From Bordetella hinzii LMG 13501 (GTDB taxonomy: Bacteria; Pseudomonadota; Gammaproteobacteria; Burkholderiales; Burkholderiaceae_B): DNA of 64,000 nt. The position numbers were made by a program, and so were the translations under genes. The notes under the pieces were generated by a model. The model had not been told where the DNA came from, searched no databases, and saw only the letters and a list, made by a program, of their open reading frames with translations. The stretch's first letter is position 1, and each line of letters opens with the position of its first letter. Of this stretch, positions 26,902 to 34,865 are shown one piece after another. The DNA lies in assembly GCF_001548475.1 (NCBI RefSeq), contig NZ_LRUJ01000005.1:114060-178059 (forward strand), written 5' to 3'.

Positions 26902-27939
26902 ATGTCCACCGCAGCCCTTCCCGCTCCCACTCCCTGGCGCGACAAGCTCAACGGCGTGCTTTTCGTCGCCCTCATGGCCGGCGCCGTCGTGCAACTGGCC
27001 GATATCCCCGCCATCAAGCAACTGGGCTTCTCGCCGCTGGTGGTCGGCATCGTGTGCGGCATGCTTTACGGCAACTTCCTGCGCGGCACCATGCCGGCGG
27101 ACTGGGGGGTGGGCGTCAATTTCACCGCCCGGCGGCTGTTGCGCATCGCGGTGGCCTTCTACGGGCTGAACATCAGCATCCAGCAGATCATGGCCGTCGG
27201 CCTGCCCGGCCTGGCGGTCTCCGTGGCCGTGGTCGTGGGCACCCTGGTCATCGGCACCGTGGTCGGCCAGCGGCTGCTGGGGCTGGACCGCGACACCGCC
27301 ATGCTGACCTCGGCCGGCAGCGCCATCTGCGGCGCCGCGGCCGTGCTCGCCTTCGAGCCCACTCTGCGCGCCGCGCCCCACAAGAGCGCCGTGGCCGTGG
27401 CCACGGTAGTGCTCTTCGGGACGCTGTCCATGTTCCTGTACCCGGTGGCCTACCACGCCGGCTGGCTCGATTTCGATACCCAGGCCCTGGGCATCTATAT
27501 CGGCGGCACCATACACGAGGTCGCCCAGGTCGTCGGCGCGGCCAGCAATATCGACCCGGCCACGACCGAAGTCGCCACCATCGTGAAGATGACCCGCGTG
27601 GCCCTGCTGGTGCCGGTGCTGCTGGTGTTGGGCATGTGGCTGCGCAGCCGCAGCAGCGGCGAGTCCGCCCACGGCGGCGGCCGCCTGCCGGTGCCCTGGT
27701 TTGCGGTCGGCTTCCTCGCGCTTGCCATCGTCAACTCGCTCAATATCCTGCCCGCCGAACTCGTCACCGCCATCCGCCGCCTGGATGTCTTCGTGCTCAC
27801 CATGGCCATGACGGCCCTGGGCATCGAAACCCGCTTTGCGCAAATCCGCAAGGCCGGCCCGCGCGTGCTGGCGCTGGGCTTCATTCTGTACATCTGGCTG
27901 CTGGCCGGCGGCTACGGCATCGTCAAACTGGCCGCCTGA
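26902..27939 (+). CDS. YeiH/UPF0324-family putative sulfate exporter
   Basis: The 345-residue protein has about ten membrane helices and no signal peptide. The family text GMLYGNFLRGTMP, RRLLRIAVAFYGLNIS and GSAICGAAAVLA identifies the PSE (putative sulfate exporter) family that includes YeiH. In E. coli the neighbouring YeiE regulator responds to sulfite, so a role in exporting sulfite or a related anion is plausible but unproven. A strong terminator follows. Confidence 0.88.
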   Translation: MSTAALPAPTPWRDKLNGVLFVALMAGAVVQLADIPAIKQLGFSPLVVGIVCGMLYGNFLRGTMPADWGVGVNFTARRLLRIAVAFYGLNISIQQIMAVGLPGLAVSVAVVVGTLVIGTVVGQRLLGLDRDTAMLTSAGSAICGAAAVLAFEPTLRAAPHKSAVAVATVVLFGTLSMFLYPVAYHAGWLDFDTQALGIYIGGTIHEVAQVVGAASNIDPATTEVATIVKMTRVALLVPVLLVLGMWLRSRSSGESAHGGGRLPVPWFAVGFLALAIVNSLNILPAELVTAIRRLDVFVLTMAMTALGIETRFAQIRKAGPRVLALGFILYIWLLAGGYGIVKLAA

Positions 27940-27943
27940 TCGC

Positions 27944-27982
27944 CGACCCCGGGTCCCCGTAACACGCCCGGGTCGCTTTTTT
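27944..27982 (+). terminator. Terminator after the YeiH-type gene
   Basis: CGACCCCGGG (27944-27953) pairs with CCCGGGTCG (27967-27975), with one bulged C, and is followed by TTTTTT (27977-27982). It lies five bases after the stop codon. Confidence 0.8.
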
Positions 27983-28019
27983 CCTGCATAATCGGTCGGT
28001 TCGCCATCAGGAGCCGGCC

Positions 28020-28424
28020 ATGACGACCAAATCCCAGTTCACCACCCTGCCTGCCGGCCGAGAGCCCGTCTTGCGCGTCATGCCGATGCCGGCCGACGCC
28101 AACATCCATGGCGATGTGTTTGGCGGCTGGATCATGTCCCAAGTCGATATCGCGGGCTCCATCCCGGCGGCGCGCCGCGCCGCGGGACGTGTCGCTACCG
28201 TGGCCGTCAACGCCTTCCAGTTCAAGAAACCCGTTTTCGTCGGCGACCTGCTGAGCTTCTACGCCCAGGTCGTCAAGACCGGGACCACGTCCGTCACGGT
28301 CGAAGTCGAAGTCTATGCGCAGCGCCAGCGGCTGGACGCCGAAATCGTCAAAGTCACCGACGCCACGCTCACCTACGTCGCCACCGACGAGGCCCGCCGC
28401 AGCCGCCCGCTGCCCACCCTCTGA
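28020..28424 (+). CDS. Acyl-CoA thioesterase, YciA-like hot-dog fold
   Basis: The 134-residue cytoplasmic hot-dog enzyme hydrolyses acyl-CoA to free acid and CoA. The active-site strand NIHGDVFGGWIMSQVDIAG contains the catalytic Asp and the family N/H-G-x-x-FGG pattern, and NAFQFKKPVFVGDLL is the second conserved segment. The length equals YciA. It is followed by mgtE after 12 bases, which suggests a shared transcript. Substrate chain length is not predictable. Confidence 0.87.
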   Translation: MTTKSQFTTLPAGREPVLRVMPMPADANIHGDVFGGWIMSQVDIAGSIPAARRAAGRVATVAVNAFQFKKPVFVGDLLSFYAQVVKTGTTSVTVEVEVYAQRQRLDAEIVKVTDATLTYVATDEARRSRPLPTL

Positions 28425-28436
28425 GCCCACATTCGC

Positions 28437-29906
28437 ATGACGCAGTCCGCCGCGCAAAAGACTCCCGCGACGCCCCGCCGCCTGGATCCCGAAGACGCCC
28501 AGCACGCGCTCGAAGAAGTCCAGGAGTGCCTGCGGCGCCAGCAGGTCGTGTTCGACCTCGTGCATCGCCAGGAACAAGGCGACCGCAAGGCCGGCCTGGT
28601 CGAAGACCTGGTTCATCGGCAGCAGCAGGTGGAATTGCAGACGCTGATCAACCGCCTGCACCCGGCCGATATCGCCTTCATCCTGGAGTCCCTGCCCAAG
28701 GACGAGCGCCAGCAGGTCTGGCAGCTGGTCAGCCCCGAGCACGACGCCGATGTGCTGCTGGAGGTCGAAGACTGGGTCCGCGAGTCGCTGATCGAGGCGA
28801 TGGACCGCCAGGATCTCGTGGCCGCCACCGGCAATATGGATGCCGACGAGCTGGCCGACTTGGCGCCCGACCTGCCGCCCGACGTGGTGGCCGAGGTCCA
28901 GAAGGGCCTCACCGAAGAAGAGCGCGCGCAACTGCTCGAAGCCATGGGCTATCCCGAGGACAGCGTCGGCGCCATCATGGACTTCGAGATGGTCCGCGTG
29001 CGCGAGGATGTCTCGCTGGAAGTCGTGCTGCGTTATCTCCGGCGCCTGCACGAGCTGCCCGACCACACCGACCAGATCTTCGTGGTCGACCGCCAGGACA
29101 AGCTGCAGGGCGTGCTGCCCATCGCGGTGCTGCTGGTCAGCGAACCGGAAACCGAGGTCCGCTCGGTCATGAATACCGACTACCTCACGCTGGGGCCGCT
29201 GGATTCCGATGCCGACGCCGCGGGCGCCTTCGAGCGCTACGACCTCGTGTCCGCCCCCGTCACCGACGAGCAGGGACGCCTGATCGGCCGGGTCACCATC
29301 GCCGACGTGGTGGACGTGATGCGCGAGGACTCCCAGGAGCAGGCGCTCTCCCGCGCCGGCCTGCAAGAAGAAGACATCTTCGCGCCGGTGTCCATGGCCT
29401 TGCGCAACCGCGCGCCCTGGCTGCTCTTCAATCTCTGTACGGCCGCCACGGCGTCTTTCGTGGCTTCGCGTTTCGAGGGCACGGTCAGCCATATCGTGAT
29501 CCTGGCCTTCCTGATGTCCATCGTGGCCGGCATCGGCGGCAATTCCGGCAACCAGACGATGACCATGATCATCCGCGCGCTGGCGGTGGGCCGTATCACC
29601 GGACGCAATATTTGGCAGCTGGTCAAGCGCGAGATGCTGGTCACGCTCATGGTCGGCCTGTGCGGCAGCCTGGTTGCCGCGGCCTTCGCCTGGGCCATTT
29701 CGGACTCGCTGTCCATTGCCTTGGTGATGATGGCGGCCATGATCTGCAACATGCTGGTCGGTGCGGGCGTGGGCGTGCTTGTTCCCATGGTCCGAGCCCG
29801 TTTCGGCAAGGACCCCGCCATCGGCTCTTCGGTCCTGCTGACTTTCGCGACCGATTCCCTGGGTTTTTTCATCTTTCTCGGGCTGGCGACCATCTTTCTG
29901 CTGTAA
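28437..29906 (+). CDS. mgtE: Magnesium transporter MgtE
   Basis: The 489-residue protein has the three MgtE parts: an acidic helical N domain (LQTLINRLHPADIAFILESL, ELADLAPDLPPD), a tandem CBS domain (about 175-300) that in known MgtE senses cytoplasmic Mg, and a C-terminal membrane domain of five helices with GIGGNSGNQTMTMIIRALAVG lining the pore. An N-terminal extension of about 50 charged residues precedes the N domain. Gating by Mg is expected from the family. Confidence 0.94.
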   Translation: MTQSAAQKTPATPRRLDPEDAQHALEEVQECLRRQQVVFDLVHRQEQGDRKAGLVEDLVHRQQQVELQTLINRLHPADIAFILESLPKDERQQVWQLVSPEHDADVLLEVEDWVRESLIEAMDRQDLVAATGNMDADELADLAPDLPPDVVAEVQKGLTEEERAQLLEAMGYPEDSVGAIMDFEMVRVREDVSLEVVLRYLRRLHELPDHTDQIFVVDRQDKLQGVLPIAVLLVSEPETEVRSVMNTDYLTLGPLDSDADAAGAFERYDLVSAPVTDEQGRLIGRVTIADVVDVMREDSQEQALSRAGLQEEDIFAPVSMALRNRAPWLLFNLCTAATASFVASRFEGTVSHIVILAFLMSIVAGIGGNSGNQTMTMIIRALAVGRITGRNIWQLVKREMLVTLMVGLCGSLVAAAFAWAISDSLSIALVMMAAMICNMLVGAGVGVLVPMVRARFGKDPAIGSSVLLTFATDSLGFFIFLGLATIFLL

Positions 29907-29983
29907 AAACACGACAAGAGCCAGGGCCCGGCCGGTGTACATTTGATGCACCGATTTTGTCATCCGTTCCGTGTATTTCCGTC

Positions 29984-30535
29984 GTGCCCATCCCGTTTCG
30001 CCAATTCTTCGCCGCCCTTGTGCTCTGCCTGCCCGCGCTGTCCCATGCCTGTGACAGCCTGCCATCCTGGGCCCAATCCGCCTGCCAGCGCCTGGACCAG
30101 ATCTGGACCGAAGGCGGCAATGATCTCTACGTGACCGGGTATTCCTGGCACAACCGCTCGATGTATAGCGCCGAGAAAATCCGCTCCTTCAATGAAAAGG
30201 CCTGGGGCGGCGGCTGGGGCCGCAGCATCTACGACGAGGACGGGGACTGGCAAGGCCTGTACGCCATCGCCTTTCTGGACTCGCACAGCAAGGTCGAGCC
30301 CATGGCGGGCTATGGCTTCCTGAAAATCGGCAAGCTCAGCGACAACTTCCGCCTGGGCGCCGGCTACACGGTGTTCCTGACCGCCCGCCACGACATCATG
30401 AGCTATGTGCCCTTCCCGGGCATCCTGCCCCTGGTCGGCGCGGGCTATAAAGACGCCATGCTCTACGCCACCTACATCCCGGGCGGCAAGGGCAACGGCA
30501 ACGTGCTCTTCGTCTTCGGCCGTTGGCACTTCTGA
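29984..30535 (+). CDS. pagP: Lipid A palmitoyltransferase PagP
   Basis: The 183-residue outer membrane enzyme moves a palmitate from phospholipid to lipid A. A signal peptide (about residues 1-22, ending LSHA) precedes an amphipathic helix (SWAQSACQRLDQIW) and an eight-strand barrel ending in FVFGRWHF with a C-terminal Phe. The known catalytic triad type is present as H56 (YSWHNRS) and D99-S100 (FLDSHSK). GTG 29984 is the only start codon that gives a proper signal peptide, although no good ribosome site precedes it. In Bordetella PagP contributes to resistance to antibody and complement. Confidence 0.92.
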   Translation: MPIPFRQFFAALVLCLPALSHACDSLPSWAQSACQRLDQIWTEGGNDLYVTGYSWHNRSMYSAEKIRSFNEKAWGGGWGRSIYDEDGDWQGLYAIAFLDSHSKVEPMAGYGFLKIGKLSDNFRLGAGYTVFLTARHDIMSYVPFPGILPLVGAGYKDAMLYATYIPGGKGNGNVLFVFGRWHF

Positions 30536-30547
30536 GTGCCGGCGGGC

Positions 30548-31144
30548 TCAGCCGGCCGCCTGCACCAGCCTGCGCACCAGCGCGCCCAGGCGCCCATCGT
30601 CGATCCCGCTTTCGCGCAAGGCCTGCTCCGTCTGCACCACGTAGTCGAGGCAACGCCCGGACTGGCCCACCGCGCGTCGCACGGAGTCCAGCAGCAGGTC
30701 ATCGGAAATGCCGCGCGCATAATCGCCGCAGCGGCGGTTAAGCAGAAACACCAGGCCGCGCACGGCGCTCTCGTCGGTCTCGCAACTCAGCCACCGGGGC
30801 ACATAGGCGCCTCGCAGCATCTCGCGCGCCCACAGCATCCGGAAAGTCGGCACCACGTCCGCGGCGGCGATCCGATAGGCCACGCCCCGGCAGCAGCCGC
30901 CCCGGTCCAGGCCGAACACCAGGCCCGGGAGGTCCGGCGAGCCGCGGTGGTCATGCGACCACAGGCAAAGCGAGCGGTGATAGCCGCGCACCGTGGCCAG
31001 CCGCCTTTCCATCCAATTGAAGTTCGGCCGCCAGATGAGCGAACCGTAGGCAAACACCCAGAGATCTTCGGTGCCATTCCAGCCGAGCAGGAGGTCGTCG
31101 ACTGAAGCAGGTTCGGCGCAGACTGCCGAGGAAGAGAACGTCAT
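30548..31144 (-). CDS. Gamma-glutamylcyclotransferase, ChaC-like
   Basis: The 198-residue product matches the ChaC family, cytosolic enzymes that break glutathione into 5-oxoproline and Cys-Gly. The substrate loop VFAYGSLIWRPNF and the following RGYHRSLCLWSHDHRG are diagnostic. The catalytic Glu is probably in LWAREMLRGAYVPRW. ATG 31144 was chosen for length; an upstream ATG at 31216 next to AAGGTGG would add 24 residues. The gene is convergent with pagP with a 12-base gap. Confidence 0.85.
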   Translation of the reverse strand: MTFSSSAVCAEPASVDDLLLGWNGTEDLWVFAYGSLIWRPNFNWMERRLATVRGYHRSLCLWSHDHRGSPDLPGLVFGLDRGGCCRGVAYRIAAADVVPTFRMLWAREMLRGAYVPRWLSCETDESAVRGLVFLLNRRCGDYARGISDDLLLDSVRRAVGQSGRCLDYVVQTEQALRESGIDDGRLGALVRRLVQAAG

Positions 31145-31303
31145 GGCGGGGAATGCGGGCGGCGACGGCCGTGTCAGGATGGGGGATATGCTAAGCCCGC
31201 GCCCGCGCAAATGCATTGCCACCTTGGCGGATTGGAAGCCACTGAAATAAAAATCTCATCCGCGCGCCCCGCCCTGGCTGAAAAAAAATTCTCCAGCCGG
31301 CGT

Positions 31304-31780
31304 TCACCCTCCGGGCAGCGGCAATTCCGTCGTACTTTTGATGACTTCCATCGAAAAACTGGCGCTGACATCCAGCAGGTCGACCGCTTCGATCAGGCGG
31401 CGGTAAAAGCGGTCGTAAGCCGCCATGTCCTCGACGACGACCTTCAGCAGATAGTCAATATCCCCCGCCATCCGATGGAATTCCACCACATTCGGCAAGG
31501 CCATCACCGCACTGATCAAGGCCTGGGTCCACTTGGCGTTGTGCTGGCTGGTCTTGATGGTGACAAAAACCGTGAGATTCAACCCCAGGGCGGCGGGATC
31601 CAGCAGGATGGCGTTGCGGGCGATGACACCATCGTCCTTGAGCTTCTGGATGCGGCGCCAGCATGGCGTCACCGACAGATTCACGTGCTCGGCGATCTCC
31701 GCCACCGACCGGGTGGCATCCTGTTGAAGCAGGCTGAGAATCTTGATGTCGGTCTGGTCCACGGCGCGTTTTTCCCCCAT
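31304..31780 (-). CDS. Lrp/AsnC-family regulator
   Basis: The 158-residue protein has the N-terminal helix-turn-helix of Lrp/AsnC (DQTDIKILSLLQQDATRSV, then LSVTPCWRRIQKLKDDGVI) and a C-terminal RAM ligand-binding domain ending in ASFSMEVIKSTTELPL. ATG 31780 preceded by GGAC was chosen. It is divergent from a thiol dioxygenase gene across a 188-base gap, so it may respond to cysteine or a related thiol and control that gene. That link is inferred from position. Confidence 0.9.
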   Translation of the reverse strand: MGEKRAVDQTDIKILSLLQQDATRSVAEIAEHVNLSVTPCWRRIQKLKDDGVIARNAILLDPAALGLNLTVFVTIKTSQHNAKWTQALISAVMALPNVVEFHRMAGDIDYLLKVVVEDMAAYDRFYRRLIEAVDLLDVSASFSMEVIKSTTELPLPGG

Positions 31781-31968
31781 TAGCGTCCACACCCGGGACT
31801 GCAAGCCCGTCGCGGTGGCGGCCCCAATGTTGCCTTTTCCCCGGGGCGGCGTCCAGCCGTTGCAACCATGGGGCGCGCCCGGAAGCAGGAAAATAATTTC
31901 TAAAAACCCCTTGGGCCACCCAGGAATTGGCAAAACCTTTCTCCGCCAAGCTCCCTAGCATAGAGGCT

Positions 31969-32538
31969 ATGACCCCTTCGACGCCCGATCTCATGCTCCA
32001 GACCGACCGCGCCTGCCCGCTGAACGACCTTTGCCGCATCGTCGATCACGCCGCGCAAAAAGCGGCCGCCAGCCTCCTGGCGGAGCTGGCCGAAGGCGTG
32101 GCGGCCGCCGATGGCATGCTGGCCTATCTGCCCGATGCGCTGCGCCAGGGCCATCCGGACCATTACACCCGCCACATCGCCTACGCGGATCCGCAGGGCC
32201 GTTTCACCATTGCCTATCTCATCTGGCGCCAGGGACAATTCAGCCCCGTGCATGGGCACAAGACCTGGTGCACCTACCGGGTGCTCCAGGGCCAGCTGAG
32301 CGAAAGCCACTACCGCTGGAACGCCCGCAGCGGGCAGGCCGAGCCGGTCGGCGGCAAGTTACGCCGGCCCGGCGAAATCGTTACCGCCATGCCCGGCCTG
32401 CAGCAAATCCATCGCCTGGGCAATGCCGAGGCGCAGACCGCGATTTCGCTGCATATCTACGGCGTGCCGCAGGCGGACATCGCCACGGGCGTGAATCTCA
32501 CGGTCGATAGCGCCCTGGGCCTCAGTTCTCCAGGCTGA
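31969..32538 (+). CDS. Cysteine dioxygenase-type thiol dioxygenase
   Basis: The 189-residue cupin enzyme should oxidise a thiol such as cysteine to its sulfinate with O2. The three iron-binding histidines are H95 and H97 in SPVHGHKTW and H148 in QQIHRLGN. C101 and Y164 (SLHIYG) occupy the places of Cys93 and Tyr157, which form the crosslinked cofactor in mammalian cysteine dioxygenase. Most bacterial relatives have Gly in place of the Cys. The ATG has AGAGG just upstream. The 3' end overlaps the convergent Bug receptor gene by 17 bases. 3-Mercaptopropionate is an alternative substrate. Confidence 0.82.
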   Translation: MTPSTPDLMLQTDRACPLNDLCRIVDHAAQKAAASLLAELAEGVAAADGMLAYLPDALRQGHPDHYTRHIAYADPQGRFTIAYLIWRQGQFSPVHGHKTWCTYRVLQGQLSESHYRWNARSGQAEPVGGKLRRPGEIVTAMPGLQQIHRLGNAEAQTAISLHIYGVPQADIATGVNLTVDSALGLSSPG

Positions 32539-33487
32539 TGTGGCTGGCCTTGATGAAGGCATCCCAGCGCTGGAATTCCCTCTTCACATAGGCGTCCAGC
32601 GCCGGGCCGTCCGAGCCCACCACTTCGAAACCCGCCTCCTCCAGCTTGCGCCGGACGTCGGCGTCCTTCAGCACCGTCTGGAAAGCCGCCGTCAGTTGCT
32701 TGATGACCGGGGCCGGTGTGCCGGCCGGCGCGAACATGCCGCTCCACGAATAAGCCACCAGGCCCGGGAAGCCGGATTCCGCCACCGTCGGCACGCCCGG
32801 CAGGTCGGGCAGGCGCTTTTCGCCGGCCACGGCCAGGGGCTTGATCTTGCCGGCCTGGATCTGGCCGCGCAGGGCGGCGAAACTCAACCAGGTCATGTCG
32901 GCCTGCCCGCCCACCACCGCTTGCACGGCCGGGCCCGCCCCGCCATAGGGCACGTGCAGCAGTTCGACCTTGGAGCGCTGCTTGAGCTCCTCCGGCGCAA
33001 GGTGGTTCAAGGAGCCGACGCCCGTGGACGCATAGTTGTATTTATTGGCCGGCTCCTTGCGGGCCGCCGCCAGAAATTCGGCCAGGTGGGCGCCCGGCAC
33101 CTTGGGATTGGCCCCGATCACCAAGGGGAAGCGCACGGTCAGGCTGATCCCCGTGAAGTCCTTGAAGGTGTCATAAGGCAGGTTGGGTTTGACGGCTGGA
33201 TTGATGGCGTGGTTGTCGAAACTCACCAGCAGCGTGTTGCCATCCGGCTCGGCCCGGGCCACGAAAGCCGTGGCGATCTGGCTGGCCGCGCCCGCGCGGT
33301 TTTCCACCACGACGGGACGCCCTTCCAAGGCCTGGGACAGGCGCGGCTGCATGATACGGGCCAGGATGTCGGTGCTGCCGCCCGGCGGGTAGGGCACCAC
33401 GAGCACCAGCGGCCTTTGCGGGGCCGCCTGCGCGGTCACCAGGGCCGCGGCGGCGCATAGGCCGCCCACTATCTGCCTGAGCTTCAT
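32522..33487 (-). CDS. Bug-family periplasmic solute receptor (TctC-like)
   Basis: The 321-residue protein starts with a signal peptide ending in TAQA and continues APQRPLVLVVPYPPGGSTDILAR, the hallmark of the Bug/TctC receptors that are expanded in Bordetella and other Burkholderiales. The ligand loop region GVGSLNHLAPE and PYGGAGPAVQAVVGGQADM also fits. ATG 33487 has GGAAG upstream. There is no TctA or TctB membrane partner nearby, which is usual for this family. The ligand is unknown, probably a small carboxylate. Confidence 0.92.
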   Translation of the reverse strand: MKLRQIVGGLCAAAALVTAQAAPQRPLVLVVPYPPGGSTDILARIMQPRLSQALEGRPVVVENRAGAASQIATAFVARAEPDGNTLLVSFDNHAINPAVKPNLPYDTFKDFTGISLTVRFPLVIGANPKVPGAHLAEFLAAARKEPANKYNYASTGVGSLNHLAPEELKQRSKVELLHVPYGGAGPAVQAVVGGQADMTWLSFAALRGQIQAGKIKPLAVAGEKRLPDLPGVPTVAESGFPGLVAYSWSGMFAPAGTPAPVIKQLTAAFQTVLKDADVRRKLEEAGFEVVGSDGPALDAYVKREFQRWDAFIKASHISLEN

Positions 33488-33611
33488 TGTTCTTCCTTGG
33501 ATCTGGTCAAAGGGCTCGGCCCCCAACGCCTGCCCGCGCCCGGCGCCGCATGTTTGCCCGGGATGCGAGTAGAGCTAAGATGGTAAAGCTAACCCCGGGC
33601 CAGGAGGCAAT

Positions 33612-34127
33612 ATGCCCATTTCGATTTATCAAGCTTCGGCCCCCGTCTTCGTGCGCGGCCTGAACATTCTGGCCAGTCTGCTGGACAAGGCCGAAGCCCA
33701 CGCCCAGGCCGAAGGCCTGGACCCCGCCATGCTGGTCCAGGCCAGGCTGGCCGAAGATATGTATCCGCTGTCCGGCCAGATACAGCGTGCCAGCGACACG
33801 TCCAAATTCGCCATCCAGCGGCTGAGTGGCGTGGCCGCCCCCAGTTTTCCCGACACCGAGTCCACGCTGGACGAGCTGCGCAAGCGCATCGCCGACACCA
33901 TCGCCTATATCAAGAGTGTGGCGCCGGACAAATTCGATGGCGCAGAAGGACGCAGCATCAGCATCAAGCTGGGCGCGCTGCAGCCCAACTTCAATGGCCC
34001 GTCCTATCTGTTCACCTTTGCCCTGCCCAACTTCTATTTCCATGTGGCCACGGCCTACGATGTGCTGCGGCATGCCGGGGTCAAGATAGGCAAGCTCGAT
34101 TACCTGGGCCCTTACGCGGCCAACTGA
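33612..34127 (+). CDS. DUF1993-family protein
   Basis: The 171-residue cytoplasmic protein matches the DUF1993 family by MPISIYQASAPVFVRGLNILASL at its start, ARLAEDMYPLSGQIQ and PNFYFHVATAYDVLRHAGVKIG near its end. The fold is probably a DinB-like four-helix bundle, and its biochemical function is not known. GGAGG is placed seven bases before the ATG. It stands alone between a divergent Bug receptor gene and a convergent glyoxalase-fold gene. Confidence 0.85.
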   Translation: MPISIYQASAPVFVRGLNILASLLDKAEAHAQAEGLDPAMLVQARLAEDMYPLSGQIQRASDTSKFAIQRLSGVAAPSFPDTESTLDELRKRIADTIAYIKSVAPDKFDGAEGRSISIKLGALQPNFNGPSYLFTFALPNFYFHVATAYDVLRHAGVKIGKLDYLGPYAAN

Positions 34128-34150
34128 GTCCGCCGCGCCGGCCAGGCGCC

Positions 34151-34864
34151 TCAGATGCCGGTATTCAGCACATATTGCGAGCCGTCGCGGTCGGCCAGCG
34201 TCAGCGTGGTCAAGGCGGGAGTGGCCGCCGCGGCATCCTGGACCACATGGATGCGCAGATTGGCCAGCACGACGTCCCAGCCGTCCGCCTGGGCCTGGAC
34301 ATCGGCATCGGCCACCTGCGCCATGCGCCGGGCCAAGGCCTGGGCATCGGCCGCGCGAGCGTCGATACGCGCCAGGCGGCGCGCGCCATTGGGATGGTCC
34401 ATGAACTCCGGCGCCCAGACGCACTCGGGCGTCAGGTGCCGGCAGAAATACATGCGGAAACCAGGGATGGGCTGCTCGGCAAAACGCACGGTATGGAAAC
34501 GCGCCGGCATCTCGCGGCCGCCCACGCGGGCCATGCGCGTCAATTCCTGCACGGGATTGACGGCGAAACCGGCCTGCCTCAGACGTTCATAGGTTGCTTC
34601 GGCATCATCGCTGCGGAACACCAGGGCTTCCAGCCCCAGCGGCGAGTCGGCGATTTCCTTGCGCGCCGGCGGCGCGCCCGGCGGCCAGCCGAGCAGCTCG
34701 ATATAGGTATCGTCCAGAACGATGAGCTGGTTGCACGAACCGAGGTTGTGCACCGCCTTGTCGCTCAGCCGGAAGCCCTGGCGCTCATAATGCGGCGCGA
34801 GCGCTTCCAGGCGGTCGCGCACCATGATGACCGCATGATCGAATGCCGTCGGGCCGCGCTGCAT
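34151..34864 (-). CDS. Glyoxalase-like (VOC) domain protein linked to secA
   Basis: The 237-residue protein has vicinal oxygen chelate features: an N-terminal FDHAVIMVRDRLEALAPHYE with the first metal-type His, YIELLGW in the middle, and a second module with MYFCRHLTPECVWAPEF. It fits the glyoxalase-like family PF13468. The ATG begins one base after the secA stop codon, so it is co-translated with secA. This partner is unusual, and the substrate is unknown. Confidence 0.8.
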   Translation of the reverse strand: MQRGPTAFDHAVIMVRDRLEALAPHYERQGFRLSDKAVHNLGSCNQLIVLDDTYIELLGWPPGAPPARKEIADSPLGLEALVFRSDDAEATYERLRQAGFAVNPVQELTRMARVGGREMPARFHTVRFAEQPIPGFRMYFCRHLTPECVWAPEFMDHPNGARRLARIDARAADAQALARRMAQVADADVQAQADGWDVVLANLRIHVVQDAAAATPALTTLTLADRDGSQYVLNTGI

Positions 34865-34865
34865 A

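Noticed and set aside
28526..29983. Long forward frame ahead of pagP
   Set aside because: It is a shifted frame of mgtE with Arg/Pro/Ala-rich nonsense text and no domain. PagP starts at GTG 29984.
27912..30065. 717-codon reverse frame over the thioesterase and mgtE
   Set aside because: Its text is antisense His/Gln/Asp-rich sequence, and it crosses two well-supported forward genes and a terminator.
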